A stretch of DNA of 64,000 nt from Dissulfuribacter thermophilus (GTDB taxonomy: Bacteria > Desulfobacterota > Dissulfuribacteria > Dissulfuribacterales > Dissulfuribacteraceae): assembly GCF_001687335.1 (NCBI RefSeq), contig NZ_MAGO01000001.1, positions 310,001-374,000 on the forward strand. Reading direction: 5' to 3'. Of the stretch, positions 9,519 through 16,434 are shown piece by piece. The position numbers and the translations under genes are program-made. Under the pieces are notes generated by a model, which was given only the letters and a program-made list of their open reading frames with translations, was not told the DNA's origin and did no database searches. Every line of letters starts with the position of its first letter. Within the stretch, counting starts at the first letter, position 1.

Positions 9519-10361
9519 ATGAGTTGGACTAGATTATTTAAAGATCTGCTGAGAAATCCTATGTCAGCTACGGGGCTCGTGCTCGTGTTTCTCCTGGCAG
9601 TGGTTGCCATATTTGCCCAATATATCGCGCCTTATAATCCTCAACAGATAGATACCTATCACATCTTAGAGGCCCCAAGCGCACTTCATCCCCTTGGGAC
9701 AGATTCCCTTGGTAGAGACGTGCTTTCAAGGCTCATATACGGTGCAAGGATTAGTCTCCTTGTGGGTATTGTAGCAGTGGGCATTGCAACGGCGATTGGG
9801 ACAGTACTAGGGGCTATTGCCGGATTCTATGGGGGAATCTGGGACATCCTGATTATGCGTCTCGTGGACATAATGTTGTGTTTCCCAACTATATTCCTTG
9901 TAATGGCGGTAATTGCTTTTTTGGAGCCATCCATATGGAATATCATGGTGGTAATAGGACTTACGAGCTGGATGGGGGTGTGTAGGCTAGTTCGGGCAGA
10001 ATTCATGAGTCTTCGATCAAGGGATTTTGTACTCGCAGCAAAGGTTATAGGCGTAAACGACATGAGGTTACTATTTAGCCATATTCTTCCAAATGCCATT
10101 GCTCCAGTCATTGTGTCAGCTACTCTGGGGGTGGGAAGTGCAATATTGACTGAGAGTGCGTTGAGTTTTTTGGGGATAGGTGTACAGCCTCCTACCCCTA
10201 GCTGGGGGAATATGTTGACTTCTGGCAAAGACAACATTGAGATAGCCTGGTGGCTTTCAGTATTTCCTGGACTTGCAATCCTCCTCACAGTACTGGCATA
10301 CAACCTTTTGGGAGAGGGGCTTCGGGATGTGCTTGATCCTAGGATGAAAAAAAGGGGTTAA
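9519..10361 (+). CDS. Peptide ABC transporter permease, DppC/OppC type
   Basis: An inner-membrane permease of 280 residues. Features are the N-terminal LLRNPMSATGLVLVFLLAVV segment, the family motif HPLGTDSLGRDVLSRLIYGAR, an EAA-type loop (RDFVLAAKVIGVNDMRLLF) and the end LLGEGLRDVLDPRM. It completes the binding protein-permease-permease set. No ATP-binding subunits (DppD/DppF) follow; the next gene, tatC, is convergent and overlaps the end by 4 bases. The ATPases must be encoded elsewhere or shared with another transporter. Confidence 0.9.
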   Translation: MSWTRLFKDLLRNPMSATGLVLVFLLAVVAIFAQYIAPYNPQQIDTYHILEAPSALHPLGTDSLGRDVLSRLIYGARISLLVGIVAVGIATAIGTVLGAIAGFYGGIWDILIMRLVDIMLCFPTIFLVMAVIAFLEPSIWNIMVVIGLTSWMGVCRLVRAEFMSLRSRDFVLAAKVIGVNDMRLLFSHILPNAIAPVIVSATLGVGSAILTESALSFLGIGVQPPTPSWGNMLTSGKDNIEIAWWLSVFPGLAILLTVLAYNLLGEGLRDVLDPRMKKRG

Positions 10362-11092
10362 GACCTCAGTCTTTGGATAATCTCCAGGGCCCATATGCTT
10401 ATTTCATAGAGAAGTAGGAGGGGTACTGCCAGGAGCGTCTGATTGAGTACGTCGGGGGTTGGAGTAAAGATTGCTGCAATTATAAAGGCCCCAAGAAGGG
10501 CATATTTGCGGTTGCGTCGCAGCATGGTGGTATTGACTATGCCCAAGAGACCAAGGAAGACTAATATCAGAGGGAGTTCAAAGGCTAGACCAAACCCTAG
10601 AAGTAGCCGTACTACTAGGGTGAAATATTCAGAAATGCTTGGATAGAGGGTAAGCATATCCGATTCATAGCCTGCAAGGAACTTGAAGGCCGTAGGAAAT
10701 ACTACAAAGTATCCAAAGAGGCCCCCTCCAACAAAAAAAGCTGAGCCAAAGATTATGAATGGGAAGAGTAATCTCTTTTCATGGGCATACAGTCCTGGTG
10801 CTATGAAGGCCCAGATCTCAAACAGTATCCAAGGGGAGGCCAGAAATATTCCGGTGGTGATCGCAAGTTTGAGATAGGTAAAGAATGCTTCAGGATAGGA
10901 AGTAAAGATTAGGCTTCTACCTTCAGGTAATACGTCAAGAAGTGGAATTGAAAGGGCCTTAAAGATGGGTTCAATGAAAGCGTATGAGACGCATGCCAGG
11001 ATGCTTACAACAACGAGAGACCTTATGAGTCTCTGTCTTAGTTCTCTAAGGTGTTCAGTAAGAGGTAATTCGTTTTGAGTTTCAGAAATCAT
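10358..11092 (-). CDS. tatC: TatC, core of the twin-arginine translocase
   Basis: A polytopic membrane protein of 244 residues that recognises twin-arginine signal peptides. Landmarks are LTEHLRELRQRLIRSL at the N-terminus, the conserved FTSYPEAFFTYLKL and AGLYAHEKR-type region, and LLGFGLAFELPLILVFL with its conserved glutamate. An upstream in-frame ATG at 11128 would extend it into the peptidase gene. ATG 11092, behind GGAAG, gives the usual N-terminus and overlaps the peptidase stop by 11 bases. DsrO encoded nearby is an obvious Tat substrate. No tatA or tatB is next to it. Confidence 0.92.
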   Translation of the reverse strand: MISETQNELPLTEHLRELRQRLIRSLVVVSILACVSYAFIEPIFKALSIPLLDVLPEGRSLIFTSYPEAFFTYLKLAITTGIFLASPWILFEIWAFIAPGLYAHEKRLLFPFIIFGSAFFVGGGLFGYFVVFPTAFKFLAGYESDMLTLYPSISEYFTLVVRLLLGFGLAFELPLILVFLGLLGIVNTTMLRRNRKYALLGAFIIAAIFTPTPDVLNQTLLAVPLLLLYEISIWALEIIQRLRS

Positions 11093-12170
11093 AAATCCAT
11101 CTTCCACTTCCCAAAAGTTCGACTCCATCTTCTTTAATCACCACCATGTCCTCTAGCCTAACGCCACCTTCGCCAGGGATATAAATACCCGGTTCTACTG
11201 TGACAACACTATTTGTATGTAAGCGCCTCCGGTACCGTGGCGAAAGGTTTGGGGGTTCATGTACAGAAAGACCTACACCATGGCCAAGGCCATGGACAAA
11301 GTAATTTCCAAAGCCGTGTTCCTTTATTTTTGCACGGGCTATATGGTCGGCATCTCTTCCAGTCATTCCTGCTCGGATGGCTTTCTGCGCAGTCTCCTTG
11401 GCCTCCTTTACGCAGGCATAAATCTCTTTGAATTTGTCAGTAGGCTCTCCAAAGAAAATAGTCCTGGTCATGTCAGATGCATAGCCTTCTATTTTTACTC
11501 CCATGTCGATGATAACAGGTTCGTTTTCTTTTATGATCCTGTCTTGAGGTATTGCGTGGGGAAGGGCTGCATTTGGACCAGAGGCAACTATCGGTGGAAA
11601 GGAAGGGCCTTCAGAGTACTTGTAAATATTTTCAAGTATTATTACGCTGGCTTCTCTTTCGGTCATCCCTGGCCCCAGCCTAGATAGGGCCTTTTTAAAG
11701 CAGAGTTCCCCAACTTCTACAGAGCGCCTTATGAGCTCAATTTCTTCTGGTTCCTTTTGGAGTCTATAGGTTAGTATGAGGTCATCATACTCTATGAATT
11801 CTATATTTTTACAGGTTACTTTTATTTTCGTAAATAGTCTTACGTTTATTGAAGATGCCTCAAAGCCAATTCGTTTCACATTTACGTGCTTCAAGATCTT
11901 TGCAATGGCCTTGTGAAGACCATTTTTACATACCACTATATTGATGCCACTTGTCTCTTCCTTGGCCTGCAGGTCATAGCGGCCGTCTGTAAATAGATAG
12001 GCCTCATCTCTAAGGACCAGGAGGATGCCAGAAGATTCCTTACAGCCAAGATCTTCAGCAGTAAACCCAGAAAGGTAACGCCTTGATTCCGGACTTGTAG
12101 CAAGGAATCCGCCAAGTTTTTTCTTGGAAAGGGCCAGACTCAGAGTTTTTCTCCGTCGTGAATAATCCAT
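11082..12170 (-). CDS. Xaa-Pro aminopeptidase/dipeptidase, M24B family
   Basis: A cytoplasmic metallopeptidase of 362 residues cutting next to proline. It has a creatinase-type N-terminal domain (residues about 1-125, LATSPESRRYLSGFTAEDLG) and a pita-bread M24 catalytic domain. The metal ligands are visible in IDMGVKIEGYASDMTRT (two Asp), GHGVGLSVHEPP (His), TVEPGIYIPG (Glu) and VRLEDMV (Glu). GGAGG (12180-12184) lies 9 bases before ATG 12170. A promoter-like pair is found upstream. It overlaps tatC and is probably cotranscribed with it. Confidence 0.9.
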   Translation of the reverse strand: MDYSRRRKTLSLALSKKKLGGFLATSPESRRYLSGFTAEDLGCKESSGILLVLRDEAYLFTDGRYDLQAKEETSGINIVVCKNGLHKAIAKILKHVNVKRIGFEASSINVRLFTKIKVTCKNIEFIEYDDLILTYRLQKEPEEIELIRRSVEVGELCFKKALSRLGPGMTEREASVIILENIYKYSEGPSFPPIVASGPNAALPHAIPQDRIIKENEPVIIDMGVKIEGYASDMTRTIFFGEPTDKFKEIYACVKEAKETAQKAIRAGMTGRDADHIARAKIKEHGFGNYFVHGLGHGVGLSVHEPPNLSPRYRRRLHTNSVVTVEPGIYIPGEGGVRLEDMVVIKEDGVELLGSGRWIYDF

Positions 12171-12209
12171 TTATTTTTTCCTCCAGAAGATCAATCCTTC
12201 AATTAAGCA

Positions 12210-12237
12210 TTTATAGTTTATCATATAATATTTTCAA
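12210..12237 (-). promoter_or_regulatory. Candidate sigma-70 promoter for the M24 peptidase and tatC
   Basis: On the minus strand TTGAAA (12237-12232) and TATAAA (12215-12210) are 16 bases apart, 40 bases before the peptidase start, in an AT-rich stretch. Confidence 0.5.
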
Positions 12238-12269
12238 CAAGTTGCTTGTAGTGTAAATTAACTCCTAGA

Positions 12270-12311
12270 ATCCGGATTACCCACCCCTTGTTAAATTGGG
12301 GCGTGTAACAA
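12270..12311. promoter_or_regulatory. Palindromes upstream of the orphan radical SAM gene
   Basis: ATCCGGAT (12270-12277) is a perfect 8-bp palindrome. TTGTTA (12288-12293) and TAACAA (12306-12311) form an inverted repeat with a 12-base spacer. They lie 32-73 bases before the radical SAM start and may be operator sites. The symmetry is seen directly; the function is inferred. Confidence 0.3.
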
Positions 12312-12342
12312 AGCTTTTACCCTACAGAAAGTTGGACATGCT

Positions 12343-13632
12343 ATGAAAAGAGAAGTTCACCCTGACTCTATACCCTATTTGGTGTTAGCAGATGAAGAGG
12401 GCAATATATTTGATCATCCCCATTTGAGGATGGCAGGGAGATCTGGCAAGGCCCTTCATCCTGTCTTCCCAGAGGATCTGATCCCACTTCCGGAAGGGAG
12501 TGAATTGTTTGTGCTTCCTGGTCGGATTCCTGTTGGATGGGACATGGACAGGGATGAGATGGTGGCAACCCATGAAGGACCAAATGGTGAAAAGGTCTAT
12601 TCAGTAGCGGCATTTATGTCCCCAGCCCATACACAAGTTGCACTTCCCGCCTATTTAAAAGAGGACAATGCCCAGCCCCTTCCACTTTTCGCTTATACTG
12701 CAGTTGGTTGGTGGAAGGACAGATTTTGGGTAGCTGGCTTTAGAAGTGATCCAGACAGGCGTCAGGATGTAAGGCTATTTAACCCAAAGAAGATCATTAG
12801 TAGGACTAAAAGAAAGCTAAAGGAGTATCCCAAAAATCGTCTGATACAACACCTTGGCAAGTGTTGTCTTACATATGGTTGTCCTGCAGCAAAAAATTTC
12901 TTTTTGGAGCGTTTTGAGGCCCCTCTTCCAACTTCTACTGCCTGCAATGCCCAATGCATCGGATGCCTTTCATATCAGCCTAACTGCGACGTACCTTCTA
13001 CTCAAGAGAGGATGAAGTTCATTCCAACAGTTGAAGAGATTTGTGAGGTGGCTGTACCCCATTTAAAAAACGTAAGACGGGCAATAGCCAGTTTCGGACA
13101 GGGGTGCGAGGGAGAACCCCTTATGAATCCAAAGTTGCTGGAAAAGGCAGTAACTCAAATTAAAAAGTCCACTACTACTGGTACGTTAAATCTTAATACC
13201 AATGCAAGTCGTCCAGAGGCAGTTGAGCGCTTGAGACGTGCTGGTCTCGATTCAATTAGGATAAGTATGAATTCAGTGAGGCGTCACCTATATGAGCCGT
13301 ACTATAGGCCCAAAGGCTATAGCCAAGATGACTGTTTCGAAAGCTGGAAACGCATGAAGGAACTTGGTGGCTTTGTATCCCTGAATCTCTTTATTATGCC
13401 AGGGATTACTGATGAGATAGAAGAGATTGAGAGACTTTCGGCATTAATTGAAAAGTTTGGACTAGATTTAATACAACTGAGGAATCATAACATAGACCCA
13501 GACTGGTACCTGGATTCTATTAATTATGAGCCATCTTCTCAAAGAGCAGGGGTTAAAGGATTTGTAAAGATATTAAAAAAGAAGTTTCCCAAACTGCGAT
13601 TTGGTTATTTCAATCCATCTCTACGGCCGTGA
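12343..13632 (+). CDS. Radical SAM protein of unknown function
   Basis: A protein of 429 residues with the radical SAM cluster motif CNAQCIGC (CxxxCxxC) near residue 199. It is preceded by an unusual N-terminal domain of about 190 residues (LVLADEEGNIFDHPHLRMAG, later GRIPVGWDMDRD). Extra cysteines lie before (GKCCLTYGC) and just after (YQPNC) the motif and could hold a second cluster. The downstream barrel has GQGCEGEPLMNP and LNLNTNASRPEAVERLRRAG, as in AdoMet radical folds. I do not recognise the substrate, and there are no maturation or peptide genes nearby. It is monocistronic and convergent with the EAL/HDOD gene. Confidence 0.8.
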   Translation: MKREVHPDSIPYLVLADEEGNIFDHPHLRMAGRSGKALHPVFPEDLIPLPEGSELFVLPGRIPVGWDMDRDEMVATHEGPNGEKVYSVAAFMSPAHTQVALPAYLKEDNAQPLPLFAYTAVGWWKDRFWVAGFRSDPDRRQDVRLFNPKKIISRTKRKLKEYPKNRLIQHLGKCCLTYGCPAAKNFFLERFEAPLPTSTACNAQCIGCLSYQPNCDVPSTQERMKFIPTVEEICEVAVPHLKNVRRAIASFGQGCEGEPLMNPKLLEKAVTQIKKSTTTGTLNLNTNASRPEAVERLRRAGLDSIRISMNSVRRHLYEPYYRPKGYSQDDCFESWKRMKELGGFVSLNLFIMPGITDEIEEIERLSALIEKFGLDLIQLRNHNIDPDWYLDSINYEPSSQRAGVKGFVKILKKKFPKLRFGYFNPSLRP

Positions 13633-13650
13633 TGCACCTAAAGGATAAAT

Positions 13651-14871
13651 TTAGATGTCTCTAAGATAGTTTGCCCATTGAGCGGCTTCCAAATAGCATT
13701 TTGTAATGTCTTCATAGCTAAGATTGAAATATTCACTACATTTTTTTAATCCATTTTCATTAGCCCGTTCATAAGCCAGCATTAGGTAGAGGAATGGAAA
13801 GAGTGGCCCGGATTTCTCTACTAATGCCTTAATAATAGAAGGATGAACCTTTATCTTTTTAAAGAGTTCATCCATAGGCCTTCCCGTCATGGTGTCAATT
13901 AGGCTAAGTATACCAAGTAAAAAGATTGTAGGAGAAACGTGATGTTGCCCAATCTTTATGGCAATTAGCTCCCCAAAACGGGCCCTGGTACTAGCAATAA
14001 TAATGAGTTCCTCTGGTTGGTCTTCACATAAATTAGCCATTAATACAAGGGAAAGCCATCGCCTTATTTCCGTTTCTCCTATTAGTGTGATGGCCTGTTC
14101 AACGCTTTTGACCTCATTAGGGAGTGAAAAGGCGGCTGAGTTGATCAAATTTAGGAGCTTAAATGCCAGGGCTGGATCGTGTTTGATAATCTTGACTAGC
14201 TCTTCGGACTCAATCTCTGGCCTCTGGACTAGAGAAAATAGTTTAAGATAGGTCCATTTGGTAGGAGAGACATCCTCGCCTCTTATTATGGTGGGTTTTT
14301 CAAAAAAATATCCTTGAAAATACTTGTAGCCGAGTTCGATAGCATCTCGGTATTCCTTTTCATGTTCTATTTTTTCTGCAAGAAGTGAGACATCATACCT
14401 TTTGAGGAACTTTGTGAGCTGTTCTATTTCCTCTATATTTGTGGTCACCCAGTCAACCTTTACGATGTCTGCAATATGGAGGAGCTCCAGTGATCTGTCT
14501 TTAAGGAAAAAGTCATCAAGGGCAATCTTATACCCCTTGTTTTTGAGGGTCTTACAGGCATCAAGGACTTCATTGTCGATATCTATATTCTCAAGTAGTT
14601 CAATTACTATATGATTTGGTGCAATATCTACAGGAAATTCTTGTAATAGGTTTTCCTTTGTAAAGTTTATAAAAGCCTTCTTCCCACCTAAGATTTTTTG
14701 AAAGTCTAAACTGTAAAATAGGCTGTAGAGGACCTGATTTGTGGCCATAGTCCCATTGATTATAGGAAACTCATTGGATTGCTCCCCTGCCCTATAAAGT
14801 ATTTCATAGGCAACGGTCTCTTTTTTGAGATCTAGTATTGGTTGTCTTCCTATATAGAGCGGTTTAATCAT
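13651..14871 (-). CDS. EAL/HDOD two-domain signalling protein (YuxH type)
   Basis: A cytoplasmic protein of 406 residues. The N-terminal half is an EAL-like domain (YIGRQPILDLKKETVAYEIL) in which the signature reads EIL, with other catalytic positions uncertain. A cyclic-di-GMP binding rather than cleaving role is therefore likely. The C-terminal half (from about residue 200) is an HDOD domain (IIKHDPALAFKLLNLINSAAFSLP). It is the last gene of the chemotaxis operon, 33 bases after the DnaJ-like gene, which suggests a link between chemotaxis output and cyclic-di-GMP. Confidence 0.85.
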   Translation of the reverse strand: MIKPLYIGRQPILDLKKETVAYEILYRAGEQSNEFPIINGTMATNQVLYSLFYSLDFQKILGGKKAFINFTKENLLQEFPVDIAPNHIVIELLENIDIDNEVLDACKTLKNKGYKIALDDFFLKDRSLELLHIADIVKVDWVTTNIEEIEQLTKFLKRYDVSLLAEKIEHEKEYRDAIELGYKYFQGYFFEKPTIIRGEDVSPTKWTYLKLFSLVQRPEIESEELVKIIKHDPALAFKLLNLINSAAFSLPNEVKSVEQAITLIGETEIRRWLSLVLMANLCEDQPEELIIIASTRARFGELIAIKIGQHHVSPTIFLLGILSLIDTMTGRPMDELFKKIKVHPSIIKALVEKSGPLFPFLYLMLAYERANENGLKKCSEYFNLSYEDITKCYLEAAQWANYLRDI

Positions 14872-14904
14872 CTGACTTCTTTTCTATTATTGGAGCTATT
14901 GCTA

Positions 14905-15888
14905 CTATTCGGGCAAAATAGTCTTGCAAATGGATTTATAGGTCAAACAAGCAGGTCCTTTGACAGGCCAAAGGCCCCTAAGGAGTTCAAGTAAGATCCT
15001 TGCCTGGGGGGGAGGAGGCGTCTTAGGCATTGATATTTTTATCTGTATTCTATGATCTCCTCGTTTTCCATTTTCCCCGATCCATCCTCTGCCTTTTAGA
15101 ACAAATTCATGGCCATCACATGTACCTGGAGGTATCAAGAGGGTTTCATTACCATCAATAGTCTTAACCATTACTTCTCCTCCGAGTAGTGCATCCCATA
15201 AATCTAATTCTATTTGAGATGTGACATCAAGTTCAGAAAGCCTCCAGTTTTCTGGAAAACGAATTCCAATTTCAATAAAAGCAGGACCGATTCCCAATTC
15301 ACTATTCCCATCAATGCGTAATATAGTACCTGGCAAGGTCCCTCTGGGTAATTTAATAAAAACCTCTCTTTGTCTTTTGATATAGCCCCTTCCAAAACAG
15401 GTTTTACATTTGACCTGGTCAGAAAATCCTGTAGCACCACATGCTTTGCAAATAATTCGAATGTTGCTTTTCCCCCAGGAAAGCAGCTTATAGCCCTTAC
15501 CAGCACATTCTTTACAAACAGGCCTTTTCCCGTGCCACCTGTATCCAAGGCCATCACAGGCAGGGCATTTGACCTCTGCACCTTGAAGCTCTATATGGAT
15601 TCTTTTCCCAAAGAAGGCTTCCTCTACAGACACTTCGATGAACAGAAAAGAATAACCTTCTGAAGTGAAACTCTCAAAGAGAAATGAATCGTCCACAACA
15701 ATAGCGTCAAGGTTGAGCATCCGACAGAGTTCATGATAGGCTTCGCTAATTTGAATAAAGCGCTTTTGGGCCCAGACATCACCGGGGAACAGGTCTGGGT
15801 GGCAAGATCTTAAGAGTCTCCTATACGCTCTTTTTATTGTTGTAAAATTTGCATCTTCTTTTAGGCCAAGTATCTTCCAGGGGTTCAA
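14905..15888 (-). CDS. DnaJ-like J-domain protein with zinc-finger and C-terminal substrate domain
   Basis: A protein of 327 residues with an N-terminal J-domain (residues 1-55, HPD motif in SCHPDLFPGD). A DnaJ zinc domain follows with four repeats of the CxxCxGxG type (CPACDGLG, CKECAGKG, CKACGATG, CKTCFGRG). The C-terminal beta domain (LPRGTLPGTILRIDGNSELG) completes it. The Gly/Phe linker of true DnaJ is missing and an insertion of about 50 residues replaces it. It lies between cheW and the EAL/HDOD gene, so a dedicated co-chaperone role for the signalling cluster is possible. It is probably not the housekeeping dnaJ. Confidence 0.8.
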   Translation of the reverse strand: MNPWKILGLKEDANFTTIKRAYRRLLRSCHPDLFPGDVWAQKRFIQISEAYHELCRMLNLDAIVVDDSFLFESFTSEGYSFLFIEVSVEEAFFGKRIHIELQGAEVKCPACDGLGYRWHGKRPVCKECAGKGYKLLSWGKSNIRIICKACGATGFSDQVKCKTCFGRGYIKRQREVFIKLPRGTLPGTILRIDGNSELGIGPAFIEIGIRFPENWRLSELDVTSQIELDLWDALLGGEVMVKTIDGNETLLIPPGTCDGHEFVLKGRGWIGENGKRGDHRIQIKISMPKTPPPPQARILLELLRGLWPVKGPACLTYKSICKTILPE

Positions 15889-15894
15889 GGTCCG

Positions 15895-16419
15895 TTAGTT
15901 TACATCCTGCTGTTTTTCTAGCTCGCTCGGCGGTGCCTGAAGATTTTCACTGTCTAATATTATAAGTAGTTTTTCTGGAAGTTTACACACATTTTTTACA
16001 TATTTTTTTTCTACTCCGTGAATAAGGTCAGGTGGAGCTTCAATCTGTTCCAGCGGAACTGGCATAACATCTCCAATCTGTTCCACCAATAGGCTGATTG
16101 GCTCTTCTCTGTCGCCCATGATAAGATTATTTAATTGTTCAACTGGTTTTGGGTCTTTGATTGTAAGGCCTATTCTCTTACCTAAGTGTATGGCAGTAAG
16201 TATTTGACCTCTGAGATTCACAACCCCTGCGACGTATTCTGGTGCAAGTGGAACAGGGGTGATGTCCAGGGCCCTATTGATTTCAATGACATCTTCAATT
16301 GGAAGGCCAAAGAAATGTTCGCCAAAATAGAATGTTGCAAACTGGGCTGTAAGGTCCCTTACGGCTTCGAGTGACTTGTCACTATTTTTTACTGGGAGGT
16401 TTTCCTTTTTTTCAGCCAT
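15895..16419 (-). CDS. cheW: CheW coupling protein
   Basis: A CheW-like protein of 174 residues linking receptors to CheA. After a polar N-terminal tail of about 25 residues, the CheW fold is clear: FYFGEHFFGLPIEDVIEINR, TPVPLAPEYVAGVVNLRGQI, and LLVEQIGDVMPV. The NLRG segment is the conserved receptor/CheA binding loop. It follows cheA after 15 bases. No methyl-accepting receptor gene is present in the window. Confidence 0.92.
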   Translation of the reverse strand: MAEKKENLPVKNSDKSLEAVRDLTAQFATFYFGEHFFGLPIEDVIEINRALDITPVPLAPEYVAGVVNLRGQILTAIHLGKRIGLTIKDPKPVEQLNNLIMGDREEPISLLVEQIGDVMPVPLEQIEAPPDLIHGVEKKYVKNVCKLPEKLLIILDSENLQAPPSELEKQQDVN

Positions 16420-16434
16420 AGATTCCTCCTTATC

